Positions 1-8,487 of a DNA stretch of 43,983 bases are shown piece by piece (the first letter of the stretch is position 1; each line of letters begins with the position of its first letter). The stretch comes from Erysipelotrichales bacterium (GTDB lineage: Bacteria; Bacillota_I; Bacilli_A; Erysipelotrichales; Erysipelotrichaceae), in the NCBI GenBank assembly GCA_910576855.1, contig CAJTJP010000026.1, positions 1-43,983 of the forward strand, in the 5' to 3' direction. Made by a program: the position numbers and the translations under genes. Below the pieces are notes generated by a model that was not told the origin of the DNA, ran no database searches, and saw nothing but the letters and a program-made list of their open reading frames with translations.

Positions 1-422
1 TTATGCCCTTTTTTGACTTATCTACATATACATTATAACTGAAAAACTAAAATCCACAAGACTTTTTTCTTGATATATCCTAATCCTGTCTATCTGCTTT
101 CTTTTTGTAACAGTAAATTCTACTTATTTTTATGTGCTTTTTGAAGTGGAATTTAACTTTTCACTTCAGGTATCTGAATTACTGTAAGGTGATTTCGGCT
201 TAGATTTAAAATGATTTTAGTAGTAAACACTTATTATAACAATGTTCCATTGACCGGTTTGGCTTAACTCTTTCTTTTTATAATCGTCAAGCTCTTTATT
301 GCAGCTTTTCAGTGAAGGTTATCTATTATGCCTTCTGATAAATTACATACGCCTTCAACCTCATTATCTATCACTCTTATCATCCTTATACCGCAGTTTT
401 CGCTTAGATCATCACAAGAAAA
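1..422. other. AT-rich non-coding stretch
   Basis: No reading frame with a convincing ribosome site or protein-like composition is visible on either strand. One inverted repeat, TGAAGTG (142-148) with CACTTCA (162-168), could form a hairpin, but no T-run follows it on either strand, so a terminator call is not supported. The stretch lies downstream of the large surface-protein gene. Confidence 0.5.
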
Positions 423-446
423 GGAGCAGAATTATTCTCTGCTCGA
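421..446 (-). terminator. Terminator of the surface-protein gene
   Basis: GAGCAGA (424-430) pairs with TCTGCTC (438-444) around a 7-base loop. Read on the minus strand the stem is followed by CTTTTCTT. It begins 9 bases after the stop codon of the 1763-residue surface protein, as expected for a rho-independent terminator. Confidence 0.75.
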
Positions 447-452
447 TTTCTA

Positions 453-3400
453 TTATTCCGACTTATGCTTATATGCAAGGTAAAACAATGCATTTATGGT
501 TAAGAAGCTGATGCACAAATAAACCATAATATTTGTATTATCACCTGTGTTAGCTCCGCCCATGCTTGTGGCAGGGTTGTATTGTCCCTTTACTGATGTG
601 TCGTCAGCATCATTAGACCCATCAGGCTCACTGAAATCCATAGTATCATATGGTATATCACCGTCTACATTTTTGCCCGGCTTCCATTCCTTGATTTCAA
701 TAATATTTTCATTTGGTTTACCGTCACCATCCGTATCAACATTTACATCGGGAATTCCGTCTCCGTCACTGTCAATGTCGATGTCGGGTATACCATCACC
801 ATCGATGTCGATATTGATATCAGGTTCACCGTCTCCGTCTAAATCCACATTTACATCAGGCAATCCATCGCCGTCTGTATCAATATTTATCTCAGGCTTG
901 ATGTCATCTTTCCCTACGCTGTCAAAGCCGAATTTACCTGACTTATAATCCTTTTTAGGCTTCCATTCATGGATTTCTACGATATTAGCGCTTGGTGTTT
1001 TCCCATCCTTTGCGATATTGATATGCGGTTTGAAATCTCCCTTATTATCAATATTGATGTTAGGGATTCCGTCCCCATCCGTATCGACATTGATTTTTGC
1101 CTTCACGCTTGTTCCTGTACAGTATTCCTCAAGAATTCCGTTATCAATATCTTGTTTGACACACTTTGTCGGCTTCCAATCACTTTTCTTTAGAATCACT
1201 AGGTTCAAATCAGGCTGTCCGTCATTGTCTGTGTCGATGTTCAAGTCAGACTCGCCGTCCCCATCACTGTCGATATTTAAGTCCGGAATACCGTCATTAT
1301 TTCTGTCCCCGTTGATGACGATCCATTTGGTTTCATCATTTGGATCCTTCCATTTAATGTTTAGATCAGGACAGCCATCTCCATCAGGATCATTGAAATC
1401 AGGTTTGCCGTCTCCATCCACATCGACATCGATTTTCTTTAGCGTAACTTCATGACAACTTTCGGTATTTGTGTTTCCTGCATTATCGGTCGCTATCACA
1501 CACACCTTATAGCTTCCTACCGTATTACTGATTGTGATCTTTGCCTTTTCGTTTGTGACAGCCAGTGTTCCGTTCTTGATTTCCTGTTCACTTCCGTTGT
1601 TCAACTCATATACCTTATAGCTGATTTCCTTTGTCCCGCTCACTTTTAAATTATCTTTGGAATCATCGGTTGTGATTTCAAACGCTGTCCCCGGCTTAAA
1701 GAAGATTCCGCCTGTCAGCTTGTTGATAATGTTTTGTAGGGTGTTGTTGGTATCCTTCGCTTTGATGCCTTTTACCTTTGGTGCTGTCTTGTCTATCTTG
1801 ATGATTTCCTGCTTCTCCTTCGTGATCGCTCCACTGTTCTTTTTCATCCAAAAGCTTTGGTTCGTTTCTCCTTCTTTTGTCACAGTGACTTGGTTTGGTT
1901 TCCATGTGCTTTGGTCTAACGACATATTGATATACTCATTATGATCGCTGATGATGTTCACATCCTTATTTGTCCATCCGCCTGTGTATAAGGTATTGCT
2001 TCCGTCATCAAGCTCTAAATGATACCAATGATCCTCAACATTCTCCTCAGTTATTGTTAAAGTTCCCTCTTTGAATGTAAAGGTGTAGTTTGGATAAGCT
2101 GTATTTAATAGGTTACTGTCTCCCTTGATCGGATAGCTTCCTGCATTACTGTTTGTTTTCGCCGTAGTACTCAGCTTGATATCATTCGCCTGTATCACAT
2201 CCTGTACTCCGTCCCATGTGACAAGCTGTGATTTGAAGTCTTGATACGTCAAGGCTGGATTCTGTTCTCCCTTCAGCTTTGCCTTATCATCAATGATGAT
2301 TTCGATCGGTTTCGGTAATATCTGTACACTTATCGTTTTACTTAGCGGTACTTCTCCGTCTGCCGTTCTTGTCACCTTGATTTGGATATTCGTACTTCCG
2401 CTGTACTTCAATGCATCAAATTCTGCCTTGTTTCCTGTTACGGTAGGATTGGAGATATAGGTCGTATTGTCCACCGTAAAGGTATACTGTACATTCGTAC
2501 TGCCTGAATCATCCTGCAGACTTCGGATTGTGAAATGATCGCCGTAAATGATTTTTCCCGGTCGATTCAACGCCAATGTATTCTCATTCGGTCCCATGAT
2601 ATGCATCATACCGTCTGTTTCTGCCTTATTGTAGTTTCGATTCCCCGGCTTCTCTACATGCAGCGGTATATCTAACCCATTATTACCGCTGTAGCCGTAG
2701 TCAATACTCACTCCGTCATTCGTCCATGCGATCGATGTGCTGATACTGTTATCTATCGTTATGAAGTAATCTGTATCGTTTACTGTGACTCCGCCGGCAT
2801 TACTTGAGATATCCTGTTCATTGATGACAGGCGTTACTGTTCCGTTTCCGCTTGTCGCATAGGTGATTCCCGCAAATGATATCGTTTGATTGGCTTTTGT
2901 GATATCGATCGGTACCTCGATTGTCTTATCCGCATAGTTTCCGCTCGGATCATGACTTGTTGCTTCTACGATCACCTTGCCTATTTGGCTAGGTGAAATA
3001 CTCGCATTGAGTATTGTGACTAACCCTGTCGGACTTACCGATATGACATCGGTCGGACTTCCTGCCTTTAAACGGTATGTTACTGTACTGCCTGTCGGAT
3101 TCCCTGCCGTATATAATTGAATCGTTTTATTTGGTGCGTATACTTCACTGATCGCATTGTACTTGTTGCTTGTTTTAGGAAGCTCATTTCCTGCGCTGTC
3201 TGTATAGATGAAATTCTGTGTTCCCGCTGTGACCGTAAAGGTCAGCTCAGCGCTTGCGTTGGCCTGTCCTGCAGCTCCACTTTTCTCTGCGACGATCGTG
3301 ACCGTTCCTACCCCGTTGATCGTTATCGCTCCGCTGCTTGAATTCACTGTGATTACATTTGTTGAGCCATCCTTGATTCGATAAGTGACAGGATTATTAT

Positions 3401-5744
3401 TGGTGCTTCCTTTTACAGTCGCATATACGACAACTCCGTTATCTGTTGCCTTCACACTCTTTGTCGTTATGATCGTATTTGAAGTACTGTTCTCATAAAA
3501 CTTCAGATTCTCTGCCGCAGACATACCTACATTGATCGTCACAGGGATTTCCTTGGTGCTCCAGTTATCACTTACCGTTACTGTGATATGATAGCTGTTC
3601 ACTCCAAGATTCGCTGTTGTCTTGATGACACCTGTATTTGGATCAACACTAAAGAAGCTCGCATTGCCTACTCCCGATTTTAAGCCATAATGATAAGTCG
3701 TTGTGCTTCCGCCAATCGTATCAGGAGTACCAAGTGTCCCATGTATCGTACCGATGATTCCCCCTGTTCTGACATTGGAATCAGAAGCAGTAAAGGTAGG
3801 TATCGTTGTATCTGATGAATTGGCATGCGGTGTTACACTTCCGTCTACCTCTCGATAGATCACGATTTCTTTTTCAACAAAGGCAGAATTATAATTATCA
3901 TTTCCCGTTGTCGGATCATCATCAACCGTTGCCCTTATCTTTACCTTACCGAACGCATTGCTTCCTGTATAAGTAATCGCTCCTGTATCAGGATTAATTG
4001 AAATCAGTGATACATCACCACCCGTAATACTATAGGTTATCTTAGTCCCTGTACTTGGAGTCGCAGTCGCTGTTTCATTCCAAGCTGTAGCGGCAGCTGC
4101 GATTGATTTCTTGGTGGTACTCGGATTATTGAACGCTACTGTCGGATTACTCTTTGCGACCACAATATGAATAGTATTACTATTTACACCACCTACCGGA
4201 TCTCCATTATCATCAATTGCATTGAGTTTGAAATAATAATCACCGGCATCCAAACCATTTGGATCATTAACAACGACATTTCCATTAGATATTGAAAACA
4301 GTTGATAATCATTCGCATGCCCATTTACACTTGTATCACTTACAACACTCACAGTAATTGGGCTTACACCGTCTTTGGTTGTGTAAGTAGCTATAGTATC
4401 TCCGTTATTTACGTTTTTGTCATATTCCAATCCTGTTTGAGATGTTATTGACAAGCTTAACGGGCTTACAATTTCCAACGGCAGTAAGCTACTGATATAA
4501 CCGGAATCCGCAGGAGCAGTGCTATTCTCATTATAGGCTTCATTAACCACTGCAATCTTATATTTCCCAATCGGCAGCCCTTGTAAATCAAGCTCATACA
4601 AGGCATTTCCTTTTGCATCCTCCAACGGCATATAATAGAGGAATTCACCGGTATCACTAAAAATCATAACCGATACTGTATAGATTCCGCCTTTCCCGTC
4701 ATTTCCGGGATTAGCACTCAAGGAAAGATTTACCTTGGCATCTTTTGCAGCCTTAGTAATACTATTTCCCTTTTTATTCTGAATTTGATGAAACTGGGCT
4801 GTTAAAGAGCCATTATAAAGACGAACTTTCATTTCATCATAATTACTTGTCGCTGTGTATAAAGAGGTATAATTGCCCAAAGAAGGCTCTGTAATATCAG
4901 CAAAACCACTCCTATTCCCCATAGAGATCGCAAATACCACACTGCTGACATCTAATGTAATCGACGGTCGAATCAGTAAATCAGTAGTTATAGGATACCA
5001 TGTGAAGCCACCTGAGGCCGCAGCGATCACTCCTTCACAATTTCCTGATACGCCATAGCCGCTTTGTGTATCACCGGAATGATAATCACTGTGAAATTTA
5101 AAATCATTCTCATGAGCAAGGGAACCTTTTTCCTCAAAACCGACAAGATACGCAATCTTGCCATTATAGGTATCTCGTATATTGACACCCAAACGCACTT
5201 CTGTCGAGTGCGCTGTGTTTGTCAACAAACCATTTCTGGCAATTGTCAGATTACGATAAGTAACTAACGGATTAGCGACAAGCGATCTATTTAATATATC
5301 CAGCACACCTGCCATGCGTGTTGCATTAACCGGGGTAATCCAGTCCGGATATGTCCAGCTTGCTAAAGAATGATCTTTGCCGACATCTGTTGTACTTAAG
5401 GAATACCAACCTGAAATCGGTGTATCTTGGACAAAATTATAAGTACCGCCACCGGCTGTTGTTTTATAATAATCGTAACCGCTCATATAATTCACTAACT
5501 GCCACCCTAACGGAGTGTTATCTTTTGGATTATCAACACCGATATAAATCTTATCACCTTTTTGCAGCCCTATATTAGGTCCGCTGATACCGGTAGGAGC
5601 CATATTAATTCTGGCAGTTACATTGCCGCCGGCTTGATAGGCAATTGAAGCTGCATCTAAGTTTTTACTATAATAATCATATCCGATAAAAAAAGTACCG
5701 AAAAATACCAATAATAAAATCAAACACTTTTTTCGCATATCCAT
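453..5744 (-). CDS. Large secreted multi-domain surface protein with Ca-binding-type repeats
   Basis: 1763 residues. Residues 1-32 form a signal peptide (MRKK start, hydrophobic LILLLVFFGTFFIGY core). A unique region of about 400 residues follows. Several Ig/cadherin-like beta modules run from about 440 to 1100; they are marked by repeated 'PNTGVI/ PDTGAI/ SSSGAI' turns of the type 'FSVDPNTGVIKTT'. An MBG-like module lies near 1145-1232 (KPIEI start, GTLTITE end) and an Ig-like module with KIDKTAPKV after it. About 11 DxDGDGxPDxN acidic motifs lie near 1434-1685, similar to thrombospondin type-3/dockerin calcium loops. The C-terminus is ANTGD, a hydrophobic helix and KHKSE. This resembles a sortase signal but has no LPXTG. 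The ATG at 5744 follows GGAAAGGAAAG. Probable adhesin; no ligand can be named. Alternatively it is simply anchored by the C-terminal helix. Confidence 0.85.
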   Translation of the reverse strand: MDMRKKCLILLLVFFGTFFIGYDYYSKNLDAASIAYQAGGNVTARINMAPTGISGPNIGLQKGDKIYIGVDNPKDNTPLGWQLVNYMSGYDYYKTTAGGGTYNFVQDTPISGWYSLSTTDVGKDHSLASWTYPDWITPVNATRMAGVLDILNRSLVANPLVTYRNLTIARNGLLTNTAHSTEVRLGVNIRDTYNGKIAYLVGFEEKGSLAHENDFKFHSDYHSGDTQSGYGVSGNCEGVIAAASGGFTWYPITTDLLIRPSITLDVSSVVFAISMGNRSGFADITEPSLGNYTSLYTATSNYDEMKVRLYNGSLTAQFHQIQNKKGNSITKAAKDAKVNLSLSANPGNDGKGGIYTVSVMIFSDTGEFLYYMPLEDAKGNALYELDLQGLPIGKYKIAVVNEAYNENSTAPADSGYISSLLPLEIVSPLSLSITSQTGLEYDKNVNNGDTIATYTTKDGVSPITVSVVSDTSVNGHANDYQLFSISNGNVVVNDPNGLDAGDYYFKLNAIDDNGDPVGGVNSNTIHIVVAKSNPTVAFNNPSTTKKSIAAAATAWNETATATPSTGTKITYSITGGDVSLISINPDTGAITYTGSNAFGKVKIRATVDDDPTTGNDNYNSAFVEKEIVIYREVDGSVTPHANSSDTTIPTFTASDSNVRTGGIIGTIHGTLGTPDTIGGSTTTYHYGLKSGVGNASFFSVDPNTGVIKTTANLGVNSYHITVTVSDNWSTKEIPVTINVGMSAAENLKFYENSTSNTIITTKSVKATDNGVVVYATVKGSTNNNPVTYRIKDGSTNVITVNSSSGAITINGVGTVTIVAEKSGAAGQANASAELTFTVTAGTQNFIYTDSAGNELPKTSNKYNAISEVYAPNKTIQLYTAGNPTGSTVTYRLKAGSPTDVISVSPTGLVTILNASISPSQIGKVIVEATSHDPSGNYADKTIEVPIDITKANQTISFAGITYATSGNGTVTPVINEQDISSNAGGVTVNDTDYFITIDNSISTSIAWTNDGVSIDYGYSGNNGLDIPLHVEKPGNRNYNKAETDGMMHIMGPNENTLALNRPGKIIYGDHFTIRSLQDDSGSTNVQYTFTVDNTTYISNPTVTGNKAEFDALKYSGSTNIQIKVTRTADGEVPLSKTISVQILPKPIEIIIDDKAKLKGEQNPALTYQDFKSQLVTWDGVQDVIQANDIKLSTTAKTNSNAGSYPIKGDSNLLNTAYPNYTFTFKEGTLTITEENVEDHWYHLELDDGSNTLYTGGWTNKDVNIISDHNEYINMSLDQSTWKPNQVTVTKEGETNQSFWMKKNSGAITKEKQEIIKIDKTAPKVKGIKAKDTNNTLQNIINKLTGGIFFKPGTAFEITTDDSKDNLKVSGTKEISYKVYELNNGSEQEIKNGTLAVTNEKAKITISNTVGSYKVCVIATDNAGNTNTESCHEVTLKKIDVDVDGDGKPDFNDPDGDGCPDLNIKWKDPNDETKWIVINGDRNNDGIPDLNIDSDGDGESDLNIDTDNDGQPDLNLVILKKSDWKPTKCVKQDIDNGILEEYCTGTSVKAKINVDTDGDGIPNINIDNKGDFKPHINIAKDGKTPSANIVEIHEWKPKKDYKSGKFGFDSVGKDDIKPEINIDTDGDGLPDVNVDLDGDGEPDINIDIDGDGIPDIDIDSDGDGIPDVNVDTDGDGKPNENIIEIKEWKPGKNVDGDIPYDTMDFSEPDGSNDADDTSVKGQYNPATSMGGANTGDNTNIMVYLCISFLTINALFYLAYKHKSE
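721..897 (-). repeat. 36-bp tandem repeats encoding acidic DGDG motifs
   Basis: About five consecutive 36-bp units each encode 12 residues of the form NVDxDGDGxPDx. Individual units differ by substitutions, mostly at third positions. More diverged copies continue to about position 1440, interrupted by tryptophan-containing linkers (EWKPKKD, EWKPGKN, DWKPTKC). The spacing of D residues matches EF-hand-like calcium loops of thrombospondin type-3 repeats. Confidence 0.8.
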
Positions 5745-5760
5745 CTTTCCTTTCCTTCAT

Positions 5761-5776
5761 GTCTACAAAGGTAGAC
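5761..5776. promoter_or_regulatory. Perfect inverted repeat upstream of the surface-protein gene
   Basis: GTCTAC-AAAG-GTAGAC is a perfect 6-bp inverted repeat with a 4-base loop, 17 bases upstream of the surface-protein start codon. It could be an operator, or an RNA hairpin in the leader close to the ribosome site. No regulator can be assigned from sequence. Confidence 0.4.
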
Positions 5777-5821
5777 TTTAAGAAATAGGGTAAAAAATGG
5801 TAAAACTGTATGCTTCAAAAA

Positions 5822-5853
5822 GAAAAACCACGCATTTCTGCAACAGAGATGCG
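5822..5853 (-). terminator. Terminator of the GNAT gene
   Basis: CGCATTTCTG (5831-5840) pairs with CAGAGATGCG (5844-5853), a 10-bp stem with one G-T pair and a 3-base loop. On the minus strand it is followed by TGGTTTTTCTTTTTG. It separates the acetyltransferase gene from the surface-protein gene, so the latter needs its own promoter between 5745 and 5825. Confidence 0.7.
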
Positions 5854-6017
5854 CATCTATAAATGTCTGATTTAAGAAATATAAAGGTTATTTTTTGTAT
5901 GTTTATTTATTTTTTTTGATAAAACCGTAAAACACACATTATAGAGTATATTTAATTCCCATTTGTTCGCAACGGATTTAACTTTTATGCACATTTTGAA
6001 AATAATGATGTTTAAGA
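5854..6017. other. Non-coding gap downstream of the GNAT gene
   Basis: Very AT-rich with long T and A runs. No open frame and no clear structured RNA is seen. It is probably the 3' untranslated region of the acetyltransferase transcript. Confidence 0.4.
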
Positions 6018-6515
6018 TCAGTATACACCCTTAGCTTTATCACTTGCATCAACGTAAGAAGTAAGCATTTTTTCCATCACATCATACACCAATGAATAAC
6101 CATCTTCAGTTATGATCACATGATGTGAAACAGTCTGATAGTCCTTATGCTCATAAAAACAGACTGCACAAAGCGAAGCATCCAATAAAGCAGTATCATA
6201 TTTTACGGCGATTTCTTTTTCAAGACATTGCATAATCAAGCTTCCGTATCCGTTATTGTGAAATTCAGGATATACAAATAACCTTGTGATATGATTCTCT
6301 TTTACTGTTCCGGTTCCTATCAAACGATGATCTAAAAGTAATACATTGACTGATGCACTTTCTATATCTGCTTGGATAGCTTCCTTTGAATGAAGTTCAC
6401 TGAAAAAGCTTACGATTCTTTGCGGATAATATTTAGGATACACAGCCTGAATCGTATCTTGAACTAATTGATAAATTTGTGTTACATGTTCTTTTTCGGC
6501 CTTTTTATACTGCAT
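6018..6515 (-). CDS. GNAT-family N-acetyltransferase
   Basis: 165 residues. The acetyl-CoA binding core is visible as LFVYPEFHNNGYGSLIMQ, the V-x-P-E-x-x-x-x-G-x-G/A motif A of GNAT proteins. The preceding strand (GTGTVKENHITR) and a C-terminal strand with LDASLCAVCFYEHKDYQ (motif B, alpha4-beta6) complete the fold. GNAT enzymes move an acetyl group from acetyl-CoA to an amine; the substrate cannot be told here. The start is preceded by GGGAGG. It is a monocistronic gene followed by its own terminator. Confidence 0.85.
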   Translation of the reverse strand: MQYKKAEKEHVTQIYQLVQDTIQAVYPKYYPQRIVSFFSELHSKEAIQADIESASVNVLLLDHRLIGTGTVKENHITRLFVYPEFHNNGYGSLIMQCLEKEIAVKYDTALLDASLCAVCFYEHKDYQTVSHHVIITEDGYSLVYDVMEKMLTSYVDASDKAKGVY

Positions 6516-6707
6516 CAGGTAAACCTCCCATCATTTATTAATTATACGCTTACTTCTGTAAACAAACAACAGCGAGCTTTACACAACACTTCCCCCTAAG
6601 CATTCAATATCAAAATGATAATATTGCTTATATGCGGATAAAGTGATATACTTCGACATCAATACAAACGATGTAATAATTAACATTCATAGTTTTTCAT
6701 GTACCGA

Positions 6708-6736
6708 TTGATATAAAGCAATTTCTATATTATAAT
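6708..6736 (+). promoter_or_regulatory. Sigma-A-type promoter of the first LCP gene
   Basis: TTGATA (6708-6713), a 17-base spacer, then a consensus TATAAT (6731-6736). It lies 20 bases before the start codon at 6757, which is preceded by GAGGTGA. Confidence 0.85.
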
Positions 6737-6756
6737 AAAGAACACGAGGTGAAGCT

Positions 6757-8334
6757 ATGAAAAACAAACCGAAGCGTTGTTATACACGACTGATTGATTT
6801 GATTTTAAATACAGTACTTTTATTGATATGTGTCTATACGATATGGAAAGCGGTTCGCTTATCCATTCTGCCTGAAAGCTGGCTGTTCTTGATGATAGCC
6901 GCATTGCTTATTATCTTCTTTATCTTTTTTATTCTGATGCTGAAGAAAACACCGAAATGGGTATTGATCGTAAAGCGCTCGATACTTGTTGTATTATGTG
7001 CTGTGATCGGCTTTGTCGGATATTCGATGCGTAATGCCGGGAAAGCAATCGATAAGGTATCTGTGTATTCAAAGGATAATAAAGTGAAAATTCATCTGAT
7101 TGCGACAAAAAGCAGTGAAATTCAGACAGTGAAGGATTTCAGCAATAAAACGGTAGGAATTCAAAACGGTACCGATCAGGAAAGCTCAACCTACGGCTGT
7201 GAGCAGTTGGAAAAGGATACCGGCAATACGATTCAATATACTGAGGAAATCGCATACTCTACGCTGGCCGATTTGTTTTTGACGAATATGTTGGACGGCA
7301 TGGTTATCAGTGATGAATATCTAAACATGCTGAATGCCAATGTAGAAGGCTTTAAGGACAGCTATCGAACGATAGAAACCTATGAGATGAAACGCTCGAT
7401 AGATGAAAGTAAGCAAAAGGACATCACAAAGGAAAGCTTTGCGCTGTTGGTGAGCGGCGTTGATGAAATGGGGGCTGCCGATATGACCTCGCTTTCCGAT
7501 GTCAATATTCTGTTGTTTATCAATCCGGTATCAAATTCAATTATTATGCTTTCCCTGCCGCGTGATTCCTTAATGCCGCGTTATTCCATGAATTTTGAGA
7601 ATGATAAGCTGACTCATACCGGATGGGGCGGAATATCCGATACGAAGCAAACGATTGAGCATTTCTTTGGCATTGAGATCGATTATTACGCAAAGGTAAG
7701 CTTCTCCTCGCTGATTGAAATTGTTGATGCGATCGGCGGCATTGATGTCGATGTCGAAATTGCCTTCAGCGAGCAAGATGAAAACCGCAGCTTTGCGGCC
7801 GAGGATCTGATTACCTTAGAGGCAGGCGAACAGCATTTGAACGGGAAGCAGGCCTTAGCATATGCAAGACATCGCAAGACCGCAAACTATGATGTTGCGG
7901 GTCGTGAGCGAGCTCAGCAGCGCATCATCAAAGCAATCATTGACAAACTGATGACTCCCGAGGGCATCGCCGTATATGTAAATCAGCTGATGGATACCGT
8001 ACCGAAATATGTTGTTACCGATATGCCGGGCAATCAAATTACCGCATTTATCAAGGGGGAGCTTTCCGAACTGAAGCCTTGGAGCATACAATCCCTCAGC
8101 AACAATAACGGCATATTTGATACAAGAGCGGTACCCAATATTCCTCAGGGCGCAGACTGTTATTTATGGAATCAATATGATTATGCACGAGTGCTCGATG
8201 CTTATCAGGCGACTAAGGACAATTTGAAATTTTCTGATTTTAATTTCAGTCTTAATCAGCCGATGAAATACTTACCGAATATAAATGATAATCAAATGAT
8301 CGTTTGGGATTTTCTGGCAATTCAACCGCATTAA
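6757..8334 (+). CDS. LytR-CpsA-Psr (LCP) family protein, CpsA-like
   Basis: 525 residues. Three membrane segments lie near residues 12-32, 40-63 and 70-91. An extracellular accessory domain follows (about 110-220), and its 'VKDFSNKTVGIQNGTD' start resembles a periplasmic-binding-protein fold. The LCP domain runs from about 228 to 410. Family motifs are SLPRDS, NDKLTHTGWGG, SLIEIVDAIGGIDVDV and LNGKQALAYARHRK followed by GRERAQQ, which carries the arginines that hold the pyrophosphate of the lipid carrier. LCP enzymes move polymers such as teichoic acids or capsule from undecaprenyl-pyrophosphate onto peptidoglycan. The three-helix plus accessory-domain layout is that of streptococcal CpsA. 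Which polymer is attached is unknown; no polymer synthesis genes lie nearby. Confidence 0.9.
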   Translation: MKNKPKRCYTRLIDLILNTVLLLICVYTIWKAVRLSILPESWLFLMIAALLIIFFIFFILMLKKTPKWVLIVKRSILVVLCAVIGFVGYSMRNAGKAIDKVSVYSKDNKVKIHLIATKSSEIQTVKDFSNKTVGIQNGTDQESSTYGCEQLEKDTGNTIQYTEEIAYSTLADLFLTNMLDGMVISDEYLNMLNANVEGFKDSYRTIETYEMKRSIDESKQKDITKESFALLVSGVDEMGAADMTSLSDVNILLFINPVSNSIIMLSLPRDSLMPRYSMNFENDKLTHTGWGGISDTKQTIEHFFGIEIDYYAKVSFSSLIEIVDAIGGIDVDVEIAFSEQDENRSFAAEDLITLEAGEQHLNGKQALAYARHRKTANYDVAGRERAQQRIIKAIIDKLMTPEGIAVYVNQLMDTVPKYVVTDMPGNQITAFIKGELSELKPWSIQSLSNNNGIFDTRAVPNIPQGADCYLWNQYDYARVLDAYQATKDNLKFSDFNFSLNQPMKYLPNINDNQMIVWDFLAIQPH

Positions 8335-8372
8335 TCAAAAGTCGGACTGCAGGTATGCAGCCCTTTTGATTG
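8333..8372 (+). terminator. Probable terminator between the two LCP genes
   Basis: AATCAAAAG pairs with CTTTTGATT on the outside, and GG-CTGCA pairs with TGCAG-CC inside around a GGTA loop, right at the stop codon of the first LCP gene. The following T-run is imperfect (CCTTTCTCGCTCTTTTTC), so termination may be partial. Confidence 0.5.
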
Positions 8373-8414
8373 CCTTTCTCGCTCTTTTTCATAAAAAATA
8401 ACCGATTTTATAAG

Positions 8415-8426
8415 GGTAAATTTACC
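8415..8426. promoter_or_regulatory. 12-bp palindrome upstream of the second LCP promoter
   Basis: GGTAAATTTACC is a perfect 12-bp palindrome 8 bases before the -35 element. The flanks (TAAG before, TTA after) extend the symmetry imperfectly. Its position suits an operator for a dimeric regulator; no regulator can be named. Confidence 0.4.
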
Positions 8427-8434
8427 TTAACGTA

Positions 8435-8463
8435 TTTACGAATTGCATAAATTTAAGTATAAT
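8435..8463 (+). promoter_or_regulatory. Promoter of the second LCP gene
   Basis: TTTACG (8435-8440), a 17-base spacer and consensus TATAAT (8458-8463). The start codon at 8488 is preceded by GAGGTAAAGCT, nearly the same leader as the first LCP gene (GAGGTGAAGCT), which points to a tandem duplication that included the ribosome site. Confidence 0.7.
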
Positions 8464-8487
8464 TAAATACGATTGTGAGGTAAAGCT

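Noticed and set aside
142-168. Terminator from the TGAAGTG/CACTTCA inverted repeat
   Set aside because: No T-run follows the stem on either strand and no gene ends there.
299-511. 70-codon plus-strand frame at the left edge
   Set aside because: It starts in non-coding sequence without a ribosome site and runs into the antisense of the surface-protein gene and its terminator.
716-1440. CRISPR-like array in the repetitive DNA near the left end
   Set aside because: Repeat period is 36 bp without unique spacers, it is in frame and encodes calcium-loop motifs.
547-1455. Plus-strand open frames over the repeat region of the surface-protein gene, rich in PSPS repeats
   Set aside because: They are antisense shadows of the DGDG repeats; no ribosome sites, and the minus-strand frame has signal peptide, domains and terminator.
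3117-3341. 74-codon plus-strand frame inside the surface-protein gene
   Set aside because: Antisense shadow without ribosome site or promoter.
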